DNA from: Paraclostridium ghonii
Lineage (GTDB): Bacteria; Bacillota; Clostridia; Peptostreptococcales; Peptostreptococcaceae
Assembly: GCF_023653455.1 (NCBI RefSeq)
Contig: NZ_JAKEDR010000109.1
Location: 1 to 11,253, forward strand
Length of the DNA: 11,253 nucleotides
Reading direction: 5' to 3'
The notes under the pieces are model-generated. The model ran no database searches. It worked only from the letters and a program-made list of their open reading frames with translations, and had not been told where the DNA came from. A program made the position numbers and the translations under genes. This document shows, one piece after another, positions 1-7,833 of the stretch (within the stretch, counting starts at the first letter, position 1; each line of letters starts with the position of its first letter).

Positions 1-18
1 ATTATGTGCACATATTTA

Positions 19-60
19 AATAAATATAAGGCTAGATAATTATCTAACCTTATATTTATT
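19..60. repeat. 42-nt near-perfect palindrome
   Basis: Two 21-nt arms meet at positions 39/40. The only mismatch is C32 against A47, which becomes a G-U wobble in a minus-strand transcript, so that strand would fold completely. It is almost all A and T, and neither side carries a clear T-run. It could be a weak bidirectional terminator, the end of a gene lying left of the window, or a chance AT palindrome. No gene in the window explains it. Confidence 0.5.
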
Positions 61-90
61 ATACATATTTTATTACATTAAGTTTTTTAC

Positions 91-161
91 ATAAAAAAGC
101 CCCTTATAATAATTACATCAAACATGTTGGTGTACTTGTTTAAATGTACCTATTATAAGGG
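91..161 (-). terminator. terminator after the GHL10 gene, with a nested hairpin
   Basis: Arms 101-111 and 151-161 pair perfectly over 11 bp (CCCTTATAATA with TATTATAAGGG). On the minus strand the stem is followed by a C and a run of six T (complement of 92-98), just past the stop codon at 170. The 39-nt loop is unusually long and holds a second hairpin, 114-121 with 127-134. A T-run also follows on the plus side (165-170), so it may stop transcription in both directions. Confidence 0.75.
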
Positions 162-169
162 ATAATTTT

Positions 170-1279
170 TTATAAGATGCATGCTTTTTCTGAATATGAT
201 TTTTCTAATTGTTCAACCACACCTTCTTTATTACTAGCTATGTCTCTATAGCTAAACAATATGCTCCCTTTAACCTCTGGATATTCTCTATTTATAGCAA
301 TTTGTTTATCTATTTCTTTAGCTGTTTCTGATTTGCTAACAACTTGAGCAATATATAATTTTACATCTGTACCTTCTACTACATTTGCCCACCATCTTAC
401 TAATGTTTCATATGGATTCTTAGTATCTTTTATCGGCCAGTAAATTTGTGGTGCTATAAAATCTACAGTACCCTCTTGTATCCAACTTAAAGGATCCGAA
501 TATAAAGCATAATATCCTTCTAATGCATTTGTATTAGAACCATTTATATCACTAGACTTATTTTTCCATACAGCAAAAGGACTTATTCCAAATTGTACTT
601 TTGGGTTTGTAGCTTTTATAACTTTATATATTGTTTTAATCAAATAATTTATAGCTGATCGTCTATAATCGCCAACATTTATACATTCCCAAGAACCACA
701 TACACAAATACATTTGCACTCACATTTTGGCATAGGATACCCTTCTGGATAAAAATACTCATCAAATATTATTCCATCAACATCATAGTTAGATACAATT
801 TCAAAAACTGTTGTTGCTAAATAATTTATTACCTCTCTATCTTCAGGGTTATAAGAAAGAGCATCATTAAACTCCATAACCCAATCTGGATTTAATTTTG
901 CTGGGTTATTATCTGCCAATACACTTAAATCAGTTCCTTTAGTAGTTATTCTGTATGGATTTAACCATCCATAAAATTGCATATTTCTTTTATGTGTTTC
1001 GTCTACCATAAATTTAAGTGGATCATATCCTGGATCTTTCCCTTGTATTCCTGTAAGATATGCTGACCATGGATTGATTTTTGATTTGTAAAAAGCGTCT
1101 GATGTAGGTCTAATTTGGACCATGACGACATTGAAATTTAAACTTTGCAATTTATCTAATAACTGTATGAACTCTTTTTTTTGAGCTTCAGCATCATTTT
1201 TTGTTCTTGGCCAATCTATATCATATACTGTAGCTACCCATACCCCTCTAAATTCATATAATTTGCAGTCTACCCTCAT
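170..1279 (-). CDS. GHL10/DUF187 family glycosyl-hydrolase-like protein with a Cys-rich insertion
   Basis: 369 aa, recognised as the GHL10 (DUF187, PF02638) TIM-barrel family, related to glycoside hydrolases and thought to act on cell-wall or exopolysaccharide. Family motifs visible are FRGVWVATV (10-18), VVMVQIRP near 51-58, GWLNPYR (104-110), VDGIIFDEYFYP (167-178, with acidic D168, D173 and E174) and FGISPFAVW (230-238), then VDFIAPQIYWP near 272-282. Between the acidic motif and the conserved DYRR (204-207) sits a block of alternating cysteines, C186, C188, C190, C192 and C194, plus C199, which I do not associate with the family. No signal peptide is visible: the ATG is well placed behind AGGGGGAGTG about 5-7 nt upstream, and the barrel begins by residue 10, so the product looks cytoplasmic, whereas many relatives are exported. 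It has its own promoter and terminator. The substrate is unknown. Confidence 0.85.
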   Translation of the reverse strand: MRVDCKLYEFRGVWVATVYDIDWPRTKNDAEAQKKEFIQLLDKLQSLNFNVVMVQIRPTSDAFYKSKINPWSAYLTGIQGKDPGYDPLKFMVDETHKRNMQFYGWLNPYRITTKGTDLSVLADNNPAKLNPDWVMEFNDALSYNPEDREVINYLATTVFEIVSNYDVDGIIFDEYFYPEGYPMPKCECKCICVCGSWECINVGDYRRSAINYLIKTIYKVIKATNPKVQFGISPFAVWKNKSSDINGSNTNALEGYYALYSDPLSWIQEGTVDFIAPQIYWPIKDTKNPYETLVRWWANVVEGTDVKLYIAQVVSKSETAKEIDKQIAINREYPEVKGSILFSYRDIASNKEGVVEQLEKSYSEKACIL

Positions 1280-1333
1280 TAAACACTCCCCCTAAAATAA
1301 ATTTTGTGCTTTTAATTTACACTAACACTCTTT

Positions 1334-1363
1334 ATTATATGTATTTTGGTAAAGTTTTGTTAA
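1334..1363 (-). promoter_or_regulatory. sigma-A-type promoter for the GHL10 gene
   Basis: On the minus strand TTAACA (1358-1363) and a perfect TATAAT (1334-1339) are separated by 18 nt. Transcription would start near 1327, giving a leader of about 48 nt before the ATG at 1279. It lies between the terminator of the HNH gene and the GHL10 start, so GHL10 is probably a single-gene unit. Confidence 0.6.
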
Positions 1364-1390
1364 AGACTATTTTGAAATTACTATTAAATA

Positions 1391-1430
1391 AAAAAGCTAG
1401 TTAAAATATATTATTTTTATTTTAACTAAC
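1391..1430 (-). terminator. rho-independent terminator of the HNH nuclease gene
   Basis: Arms 1396-1408 and 1418-1430 form a 13-bp stem with one G-U wobble on the minus-strand transcript, ending GC and followed by TTTTTTAT (complement of 1390-1395 and on). It starts 10 nt after the stop codon of the HNH gene. Confidence 0.85.
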
Positions 1431-1439
1431 TCTTATTAA

Positions 1440-2270
1440 TTATTTTCTTTTTGAACTTAAAGTTTCTATATCTTCATTCAAGTTAAGTACATGCATTTTC
1501 CTATGGCAATTTGGACATAAAGCTACTGTATTTTTTATATTATCTTCTCCACCTTTTGATAACCATATTATATGATGCACTTCTAAGTATGGCTCTCCTT
1601 TTGAATTTTTAAATGGAGCATCTTTGCTACAGAGCTCACAAACTCCATTAGATCTTCTTCTTGAATACTCAACAACGTATGGATTTCTATCATATTCAAC
1701 CACTTTATTTGTCTTTGATTTTACCTTTCCTTTTGCCTTTTTAGCTTTAATTTTAACTTCATTATAAGGTAAATTACTAATATATTTTTGTCTGATAACT
1801 TCATTTAATGATTTAATGTCATTTTCATTTTTACAAATTATATCGATTAGATAATCTCCAAGGCTATCGTTTATAGGATATAAATACCCAGAGTTTGCTT
1901 TTCCTTTTATATTAAGTGGAGCATATTTCTCATCTTGCATTTTCATTATATTTTCTAAAAAATCATCTATTTTCATAGAATTTTTTAACTGATTATACTC
2001 AACTAATACAATCCATCCATCTTCATCTAAATGCCCAGCTTTCTCTATTTCATTTGGCCCAATTTGGTTATTTGAGTCTTTTTTAGCTATATTTATTGAT
2101 ACTATATTTCTATTAACACAACTAAAAATTATATCTCCAGGTTCAATATCTTCCATTCTACTCCAGTAGTGAAAAGTTTTTCCTTTTAAATTTTTCTTTG
2201 GAGCCCACAAATAACTTCCCTTTGATTCTTCTTCATAATTTTTATTTTGAAATACCCAAAAATATCTCAC
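1440..2270 (-). CDS. HNH endonuclease with an N-terminal PUA/EVE-like(?) domain
   Basis: 276 aa. The C-terminal part is an HNH nuclease of the McrA type: zinc ligands C211/C214 and C252/C255, the catalytic pair H232-H233 in EVHHI, GGEDNIKN with N247, and H256 in CPNCHRKMH. Residues 1-145 resemble a PUA/EVE-type reader: RYFWVFQ at the start, aromatic WAP and HYW positions, and IEPGDIIF (42-49) like the GDxV strand of EVE domains. That assignment comes from memory and is uncertain. A lysine-rich linker (about 170-190) joins the two parts. If right, the architecture matches stand-alone modification-dependent (type IV-like) restriction nucleases; no methyltransferase is nearby, as expected for that class. 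The start codon is GTG (2268-2270), supported by GAGGAG 8 nt upstream. The gene is 113 nt downstream of the DUF362 gene with no obvious terminator between them, so read-through is possible. Alternative: a homing or phage-type HNH protein. Confidence 0.8.
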   Translation of the reverse strand: MRYFWVFQNKNYEEESKGSYLWAPKKNLKGKTFHYWSRMEDIEPGDIIFSCVNRNIVSINIAKKDSNNQIGPNEIEKAGHLDEDGWIVLVEYNQLKNSMKIDDFLENIMKMQDEKYAPLNIKGKANSGYLYPINDSLGDYLIDIICKNENDIKSLNEVIRQKYISNLPYNEVKIKAKKAKGKVKSKTNKVVEYDRNPYVVEYSRRRSNGVCELCSKDAPFKNSKGEPYLEVHHIIWLSKGGEDNIKNTVALCPNCHRKMHVLNLNEDIETLSSKRK

Positions 2271-2313
2271 TTTCCTATCTCCTCATATAAAAAATTTAAA
2301 ACCCATCCTTACA

Positions 2314-2330
2314 GTATATGAATTATATAC
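2314..2330. promoter_or_regulatory. possible -10 and operator-like palindrome upstream of the HNH gene
   Basis: GTATAT-N5-ATATAC is a perfect 6-bp inverted repeat about 45 nt upstream of the GTG start. It contains a minus-strand TATAAT (2322-2327), but no acceptable -35 lies 16-18 nt upstream. In such AT-rich DNA this may be chance. It would fit a repressor-controlled promoter if real. Confidence 0.25.
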
Positions 2331-2383
2331 ATTGTCCGGTTACTTAAATTTTTTATATTTATACTCCAATTGTTATTACAAGT

Positions 2384-3529
2384 TTACTTTATTAACTTAA
2401 ATATTATATTTCGTTTTATATCTATGGCTTTTTTAGGACATAGTTCATGGCAACAAAAACATCTTATACATTCATTTAAATCTATTTTTATTGTTGAATC
2501 TAAACTTATAACCTTTGCGGGACATACCTCTATACACTTTTTACATTTTACACACTTATTATAAGAAACAACTGGTTTTGGCGTTAGCATTTTTGTAAGA
2601 GGCTCATGTATAAATTTAGGTAAAATTGATGATAGCAATCTAAAATCTTTACTTGTTTTTGGAATCTTAAAGTCTTCTATAATAAATTGATTTATATCAT
2701 CGCCTACTAACTTAACATCACTTAAATCGCTTTTTATGTATCCTCTTTTAATGCTACCTCTTACAGTAGGCACTTTAGTTATATCTAAATTTATAAGTTT
2801 ACAAGCCATAGAATCTAAGGCATATGGACTCGTTGATGCTAAAGTTGTGCCAATATGTCTTGGGGTTCCTGCAGAAGGTCCTTCTCCCTCCATTCCAACA
2901 ATTCCATCCATAATAGTTAAAGTTGGATTTACATACGAACAAATATCTAATAATACATCTTCACAAAATATTTCTTCGTTTGGAAATCTATAATGTATTT
3001 CTGCTTTTTTTAACCCAGCTATAGATCCATATAGATTTTTAACTCCTCCAGTAAATGTAGCCATACCATGAGTTTTTAATTTACATACATTTATTGTATG
3101 ATCAACTTGACTTATTGGAGTTATTATATCCATAAACCTTAAAGCTTTAGCATTTTTATTTTCTACCTTAACTTCACTTACATCATAATTTAGACTTACA
3201 CCTAATTCATCAGCTACATCTTTCATACCTGTTGATTTGTAAATACCTTTTAATGCTGATGTAGTATATGGTCCTCCTGGACTATCTGCAATTATTATCT
3301 CGCAATTTAACCCAATCAGCATTTCACATATTACCTTAACTACTGTTGGATGTGTTGTTGTAGCTTCTTCTGGACTTTTTTTCATAAGTAAATTTGGTTT
3401 TATTAACACTTTACTATTTCGTTTTATATACTTTTCTATCCCTCCAATATCATCTAAATTACGCTCTATTGACTCTTTTATATTATCATAATTATAATCA
3501 TTACATTTTCTTATCGATACAAAGTTCAT
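2384..3529 (-). CDS. DUF362 protein with C-terminal 2x[4Fe-4S] ferredoxin domain
   Basis: 381 aa. Residues about 35-250 match DUF362 (PF04015): VLIKPNLL (41-48), THPTVV (59-64), ADSPGGP (81-87), CKLKTHGMATFTGGVKN (149-165) and MDGIVGMEGEGP (207-218). The C-terminal part is a bacterial-type two-cluster ferredoxin: C326, C329, C332, C336 and C354, C357, C360, C364, with an extra C359 in the second motif. The fusion is common in clostridia and other anaerobes, but its reaction is not established; an electron-transfer role in the cytoplasm is an inference. No signal peptide or membrane segment is seen. The ATG is set by AAGGGG about 6 nt upstream. It follows the BchI-like gene by 107 nt with a terminator between, and I see no good promoter of its own, so leaky read-through from that gene may drive it. 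Confidence 0.88.
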   Translation of the reverse strand: MNFVSIRKCNDYNYDNIKESIERNLDDIGGIEKYIKRNSKVLIKPNLLMKKSPEEATTTHPTVVKVICEMLIGLNCEIIIADSPGGPYTTSALKGIYKSTGMKDVADELGVSLNYDVSEVKVENKNAKALRFMDIITPISQVDHTINVCKLKTHGMATFTGGVKNLYGSIAGLKKAEIHYRFPNEEIFCEDVLLDICSYVNPTLTIMDGIVGMEGEGPSAGTPRHIGTTLASTSPYALDSMACKLINLDITKVPTVRGSIKRGYIKSDLSDVKLVGDDINQFIIEDFKIPKTSKDFRLLSSILPKFIHEPLTKMLTPKPVVSYNKCVKCKKCIEVCPAKVISLDSTIKIDLNECIRCFCCHELCPKKAIDIKRNIIFKLIK

Positions 3530-3592
3530 ATTAATCCCCTTTTGATTTTCTAATTTATTCCTTTTAATTTACTTCTTATTCTATATTAGCAT

Positions 3593-3622
3593 AAAAAAAA
3601 GACCTTCTATCAGATCTTTTTT
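3593..3622 (-). terminator. terminator of the BchI-like ATPase gene
   Basis: Arms 3595-3605 and 3612-3622 give an 11-bp stem (one G-U wobble on the minus transcript) around a 6-nt loop. The outer part is an A-tract pairing with the T-tract, and two further T follow. It lies 15 nt past the stop codon. Confidence 0.8.
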
Positions 3623-3636
3623 ATAATATCTTTATC

Positions 3637-4680
3637 CTATGCCTCTAAAGCCATAGAAGAGTCTATTATTTCCCTAATTTTTTCTTTATCTAATTTTTTA
3701 GAAGTTTCAAACGGTAAACTTTTCATTCTATGTAATAAAACCATATGTGCAACTTCTTCTATATCTTCTCTTGTAACTTCACATCTATTATTAAATGCTG
3801 CCATGGCTTTTGATGCCTTCATCAAAGTTAAATCTCCTCTATGTCCATCTATTTCTAATGCTATTGAAAGATTTGCGCTTATCAATAACATTTCATCATC
3901 AATATTCACTTTATTTATTAAATTTCTTGCATTTTCTATTTTACTTTTTAACTCTTTTTCTTGTTGTACCCATTTTAAAATAAACTCATCTGGGTTATTT
4001 TCAAATTCAGATCTATTTTTTACTATATCTACTCGTAGGTTAGGATCTTTTATTCCTTTTATATCAACACTAAGCCCAAATCTATCTAGTAATTGAGGTC
4101 TAAGTTCACCTTCTTCAGGGTTCATCGTTCCTACTAGTATAAATTTAGCTGGATGTGTAAATGATATTCCTTCTCTTTCTACAGTGTTAACTCCCATAGC
4201 AGCACTATCAAGCAATAGATCTACTATGTGATCATCAAGCAAATTTATTTCATCTACATATAAAATTCCTCTATTAGCTTGAGCTAATACCCCACTTTTG
4301 AATTTTTTATTTCCAACTCTAATTCCTGATTCTATATCTAAAGACCCCACCACTCTATCTTCAGTTGCAGATACAGGTAAATCTACTACTTTCATTTTTT
4401 TGCTAACTATCTCTAATTTTTCTCCACTATTAACTTTTTCTAGGCAATAAGGACACATACTATCTTTATAGTGTGGATTACAATTAAACTTGCACCCTTT
4501 TACAACCTCAATTTCTGGTAATAAATTTGCAATTGCCCTTACTGCAGTTGATTTTGCTGTTCCTTTTTCTCCAAATACTAATATCCCTGATATTTTGGGA
4601 TTTATTATATTTAATATAAGTCCTTTTTTCATACACTCCTGTCCTATTATGGCACTAAATGGATATGCTTTTCTTGACAT
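3637..4680 (-). CDS. BchI/ChlI-like AAA+ ATPase (magnesium chelatase subunit I family)
   Basis: 347 aa, the full length of a BchI-type subunit. Motifs in order: Walker A GEKGTAKS (37-44), a four-Cys loop C63-x3-C67-x8-C76-x2-C79 like the insertion of many BchI proteins, Walker B ILYVDE (139-144), sensor 1 GTMNP (184-188), the LLDRF arginine-finger region (197-201), and sensor 2 around GHRGD (279-283). In chelatases this subunit is an AAA+ motor that works with a VWA-domain BchD subunit and a large metal-inserting subunit (BchH/CobN). Neither partner is in the window, and no tetrapyrrole gene is present, so the substrate is unknown. It could serve a chelatase encoded elsewhere or act as a MoxR-like remodeller. 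The ATG is supported by AGGGGGGAAT about 6 nt upstream. It seems to be transcribed alone, with its own terminator. Confidence 0.85.
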   Translation of the reverse strand: MSRKAYPFSAIIGQECMKKGLILNIINPKISGILVFGEKGTAKSTAVRAIANLLPEIEVVKGCKFNCNPHYKDSMCPYCLEKVNSGEKLEIVSKKMKVVDLPVSATEDRVVGSLDIESGIRVGNKKFKSGVLAQANRGILYVDEINLLDDHIVDLLLDSAAMGVNTVEREGISFTHPAKFILVGTMNPEEGELRPQLLDRFGLSVDIKGIKDPNLRVDIVKNRSEFENNPDEFILKWVQQEKELKSKIENARNLINKVNIDDEMLLISANLSIALEIDGHRGDLTLMKASKAMAAFNNRCEVTREDIEEVAHMVLLHRMKSLPFETSKKLDKEKIREIIDSSMALEA

Positions 4681-4784
4681 TTTCTATTCCCCCCTGAAAT
4701 TATTAACAAAAATTATTATTGATTCCATTAGAAATATTTTCTTTACTATATATTATTTCCTATAATAATATCTTTTTAGTGTAA

Positions 4785-4837
4785 AAAATTCGCTCCGCTC
4801 ATGTCGCCAACGACCTTAAGAAACAGGTCCGTTGCTC
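4785..4837. other. GC-richer hairpin block of unknown function
   Basis: Within a 366-bp gene-free stretch (4681-5046), this block is plainly richer in G+C than its surroundings. Segments 4806-4815 and 4826-4835 fold into about 9 bp (GC, AACG, ACC with GC, CGTT, GGT), with one bulged C on each side and a 10-nt loop. On the minus strand the block runs into six T (complement of 4783-4788), about 18 nt after the hairpin. It lies beyond the clpB terminator and upstream of the BchI-like gene. It could be the 3' end of a small RNA or a copy of a dispersed intergenic repeat. No coding potential is evident. Confidence 0.4.
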
Positions 4838-4853
4838 AAATTTAATAAGTTGA

Positions 4854-4892
4854 AAATTACATTTATCCACAGTTCAAGATTAAATGTAATTT
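4854..4892. repeat. perfect 12-bp inverted repeat with 15-nt loop
   Basis: AAATTACATTTA (4854-4865) and TAAATGTAATTT (4881-4892) are exact reverse complements around a 15-nt loop with a more mixed sequence. There is no T-run directly after either side. It sits between the clpB terminator and the GC-richer hairpin block and may belong to the same RNA or element. Confidence 0.5.
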
Positions 4893-4902
4893 CCTGATGA
4901 TT

Positions 4903-4944
4903 AAAAAAGCCAAGAAGAAGAAGTTAAACTTCAACCTTCATGGC
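4903..4944 (-). terminator. terminator of clpB
   Basis: On the minus strand GCCATGAAGGTTGAAGTT pairs, with small internal mismatches, with AACTTCTTCTTCTTGGC (span 4909-4944), followed at once by six T (complement of 4903-4908). It lies about 100 nt after the clpB stop; the AT-rich stretch between them, 4945-5046, shows nothing else of note. Confidence 0.8.
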
Positions 4945-5046
4945 CTATTTTCAATCTATTAATATTTATTTATACCTAAAGTGTAGTTTTTCTACATTGT
5001 ATTGTCAACTTTTTATTTATATCTAAAAATAAATATAAACTTCAAC

Positions 5047-7641
5047 TTATTTTACATATACATTTATATTTTCATTTTCTCCATCTACTATTATGCTACA
5101 TCCGTTATATATATCTCCAGCTATTAACTTCTTAGCTATCATAGTTTCTAATACATTGCTTATATATCTCTTTAATGGTCTAGCTCCATAAATTGGATTA
5201 TATCCTTCTTTAACCATTACATCTTTTGCATTTTCTGTAACTTCAATTTCTATATTCTTATCTTGTAATCTATTTCTTAAATATTTCATGAATATATCTA
5301 TAATTTGTTTTATCCCTTCTTTATCCAATGGTTTAAACATTATAATATCATCAACTCTATTTAAAAATTCTGGCTTAAATCTTCTCTTCATTTCACTCAT
5401 AACTAATTCTTTTGCTTCATCATTTATATCTTCACTAGCTTCTAGTAAGTATGAACTACCTATATTTGAAGTCATTATTATAATAGTGTTTTTAAAATCT
5501 ACTGTTTTACCTTTGTTGTCAGTAAGTCTTCCATCATCTAGTATTTGAAGAAATATGTTAAATACATCTTCATGAGCTTTTTCTATTTCATCAAATAATA
5601 GTACAGAATATGGATTTCTTCTTACAGCTTCTGTTAATTGACCACCTTCCTCATATCCTACATATCCAGGAGGAGGTCCTATAAGTCTTGATACTGCATG
5701 TTTTTCCATATATTCAGACATGTCAATTCTTATTATATTGTCTTCACTATCAAATAAGTTGTTAGCTAAAGTTTTAGCAAGTTCTGTTTTACCTACTCCT
5801 GTAGGGCCTAAGAATATGAATGAACCTATTGGTTTCTTTTCATCTTTAAGTCCTGCACGAGCACGGATTACTGCGTTACTTACAGCAGTTACAGCTTCAT
5901 CTTGCCCAATTACTCTTTTGTGAAGTTCACCTTCTAGTTTTAACAATTTTTCTCTTTCACCTTCAACAAGTTTAGTAACTGGTATCCCTGTCCATTTAGC
6001 AACTATTTGAGATATTTCATTTTCAGTAACTTCTTCTTTTAATAAAGCATTTTCATAACTTTCTTGCATTTTTTGTTCATGTTCTTTTATTTTCTCTTCT
6101 AGTTTTGGTATTGTTCCATATTTTAATTCTGCTGCTTTATTAAAGTCATACTCTCTTTCATATTTTTCAACGTTTCCCTTAGCTTCATCAAGTTGAGCTT
6201 TTATGTTTCTTGTTTCTAAGATTTGACTCTTTTCTTTTTCATACTTAACAGTCATTTCATCATTTTTAGATTTTAATTCTGCTAATTCTTTTTCTAAATT
6301 TTCAAGTCTTTGCTTGCTTTTTTCATCACTTTCTTTAAGTAATGCTTCTCTTTCTGTTTCTAATGTTAATAATTTTCTTCTAACTGTATCTAATTCTGTT
6401 GGAAGAGAATCTATTTCACTTCTTATCATAGCTCCGGCTTCATCTATTAAATCTATTGCCTTATCTGGTAAGAATCTATCTTGTATATATCTATCAGAAA
6501 GTTTTGCAGCTGCAACTATAGCACTATCGTGTATTCTTATACCATGGTGAATCTCAAATCTTTCTTTAAGTCCACGAAGTATTGAAATTGTATCGCTTAC
6601 ACTAGGTTCTTCTGCCATAACTGGTTGAAAACGTCTTTCAAGAGCTTTATCTTTTTCAATATATTGTCTATATTCGTCAAATGTAGTTGCTCCTATACAG
6701 TTTAATTCTCCACGTGCTAGCATCGGTTTTATTATGTTACCCGCATCCATCGCTCCATCAGTTTTTCCAGCTCCAACTATTGTGTGTATTTCATCTATAA
6801 ATAGAATTATCTTGCCTTGTGCAGATTGAACTTCTTTAAGCACTGCTTTTAATCTTTCTTCAAATTCTCCTCTATATTTTGCTCCTGCAATTAAAGAGCC
6901 CATATCTAATGAGAATATTATCTTATCTTTTAATCCTTCAGGAACATCTCCTCTAACTATTCTTTCAGCTAATCCTTCTACTATTGCTGTTTTCCCAACC
7001 CCAGGTTCACCTATTAAAACAGGATTGTTTTTAGTTCTTCTTGATAAAATCCTTATAACTCTTCTTATTTCTTCATCTCTTCCTATTACAGGATCTAATT
7101 TATTCTTTTTAGCTAATTCTACCAAATTAGTAGAATATCTAGCTAATGCTTCATAAGTCCCTTCTGGGTCTTGAGTTTCTACTCTTTGACTTCCTCTAAC
7201 AGTTGATAATACGTTTATAAAGCCATTCTTATTTATATTGTATTGTTTTAATATTTTACCTATATTTGTTTTAGATTCAACTTCCATTATTGCAAGCATA
7301 ACATGTTCTGCACTTATATATGAATCTTTAAATTCTTTAGATATTTCTTCTGCTTTAATTAAAATTTCATTTATCTTTCTTGTAGCTGTTACCCCTTGTG
7401 AACTTATTCCTTCCCCATGTATTTGTGGTAATTTATTAAGTTCTGTATTTATAGTATTATTTAATGCATCTACAGATACATTCATCTTCTCTAATATATT
7501 TGGAATAAGACCATCTTCCTGGTTTACAAGCGCGCTTAATAGGTGTATTGCATCCACTTGTTGATTATGATTTTTTACAGCTATATTAAAAGCTTCATTT
7601 AAGGCTTTTTGTACTCTTACTGTCATTTTTTCTACATTCAT
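5047..7641 (-). CDS. clpB: ATP-dependent chaperone/disaggregase ClpB
   Basis: 864 aa, the usual ClpB length and complete. The order is: N-terminal Clp repeat domain (about 1-145); first AAA+ module with Walker A GEPGVGKT (211-218), pore-loop KYRG (255-258), Walker B IILFIDE (278-284) and arginine-finger region ALERRF (333-338); a long charged coiled-coil middle domain (about 410-530), which marks ClpB rather than ClpA/ClpC; second AAA+ module with Walker A GPTGVGKT (612-619), pore loop GYVG (659-662), Walker B LLFDE (681-685) and sensor 2 GARPLKR (819-825). Known family role: a cytoplasmic hexamer that threads aggregated proteins through its pore, working with DnaK. All catalytic residues are present. 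The ATG follows a strong AAAGGAGGG about 8 nt upstream. It is a single-gene unit with its own promoter, CIRCE operator and terminator, which predicts HrcA-controlled heat induction. Confidence 0.98.
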   Translation of the reverse strand: MNVEKMTVRVQKALNEAFNIAVKNHNQQVDAIHLLSALVNQEDGLIPNILEKMNVSVDALNNTINTELNKLPQIHGEGISSQGVTATRKINEILIKAEEISKEFKDSYISAEHVMLAIMEVESKTNIGKILKQYNINKNGFINVLSTVRGSQRVETQDPEGTYEALARYSTNLVELAKKNKLDPVIGRDEEIRRVIRILSRRTKNNPVLIGEPGVGKTAIVEGLAERIVRGDVPEGLKDKIIFSLDMGSLIAGAKYRGEFEERLKAVLKEVQSAQGKIILFIDEIHTIVGAGKTDGAMDAGNIIKPMLARGELNCIGATTFDEYRQYIEKDKALERRFQPVMAEEPSVSDTISILRGLKERFEIHHGIRIHDSAIVAAAKLSDRYIQDRFLPDKAIDLIDEAGAMIRSEIDSLPTELDTVRRKLLTLETEREALLKESDEKSKQRLENLEKELAELKSKNDEMTVKYEKEKSQILETRNIKAQLDEAKGNVEKYEREYDFNKAAELKYGTIPKLEEKIKEHEQKMQESYENALLKEEVTENEISQIVAKWTGIPVTKLVEGEREKLLKLEGELHKRVIGQDEAVTAVSNAVIRARAGLKDEKKPIGSFIFLGPTGVGKTELAKTLANNLFDSEDNIIRIDMSEYMEKHAVSRLIGPPPGYVGYEEGGQLTEAVRRNPYSVLLFDEIEKAHEDVFNIFLQILDDGRLTDNKGKTVDFKNTIIIMTSNIGSSYLLEASEDINDEAKELVMSEMKRRFKPEFLNRVDDIIMFKPLDKEGIKQIIDIFMKYLRNRLQDKNIEIEVTENAKDVMVKEGYNPIYGARPLKRYISNVLETMIAKKLIAGDIYNGCSIIVDGENENINVYVK

Positions 7642-7693
7642 ATAAAGGCCCTCCTTTATTTATTTTACATGTTAGTATTAACTAAAATCTTTA

Positions 7694-7720
7694 TTATCAC
7701 TCTCTTCTTGTGAGTGCTAA
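7694..7720. promoter_or_regulatory. CIRCE operator (HrcA binding site) of clpB
   Basis: TTATCACTC-N9-GAGTGCTAA matches the CIRCE consensus TTAGCACTC-N9-GAGTGCTAA at 17 of 18 arm positions. It lies in the clpB leader, directly downstream of the predicted transcription start and about 53 nt before the ATG. This is the standard position for repression by HrcA, the heat-shock repressor of groES and dnaK operons in Firmicutes. Confidence 0.95.
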
Positions 7721-7733
7721 TAAGTATAATTAA

Positions 7734-7762
7734 AATATATATCTATATTTCTTTTTTGTCAA
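7734..7762 (-). promoter_or_regulatory. sigma-A promoter of clpB
   Basis: On the minus strand a perfect TTGACA (7757-7762) and TATATT (7734-7739) are spaced by 17 nt. The start would fall near 7727, so the CIRCE element lies at about +7 to +33, in agreement with HrcA control of a vegetative promoter. Confidence 0.85.
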
Positions 7763-7780
7763 TATATTTTTATTTTATAC

Positions 7781-7819
7781 ATGAAAAAGCATAGATAAAA
7801 AATACCTATGCTTTTTCAT
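7781..7819. terminator. bidirectional-type terminator of the preTA unit
   Basis: Arms 7781-7794 and 7806-7819 are perfect 14-bp reverse complements around an 11-nt loop. The stem holds an A-tract pairing with a T-tract (GCTTTTT), the usual design of terminators that work from both sides. It lies 14 nt past the preA stop and isolates clpB, whose promoter begins 19 nt further on. Confidence 0.85.
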
Positions 7820-7833
7820 AAAATTATTTAAAT

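Noticed and set aside
2370-2993. Plus-strand frames opposite the DUF362 gene
   Set aside because: They are antisense shadows; the minus-strand frame has complete Pfam-type motifs and both ferredoxin Cys motifs.
4854-4892. tRNA-like or T-box-like element in the 15-nt loop (GTTCAAG)
   Set aside because: No acceptor, D or anticodon arms surround it, and no T-box core or antiterminator was found.
4982-4996. Small hairpin TGTAG/CTACA between the clpB stop and its terminator
   Set aside because: Only 5 bp in AT-rich DNA, without a proper T-run; a stronger terminator lies just downstream.
5288-7564. Several plus-strand open frames of 67-108 codons inside clpB
   Set aside because: They lie antisense to the well-conserved clpB frame, lack ribosome binding sites and have low-complexity Ser/Leu/Ile composition typical of shadows of AT-rich genes.
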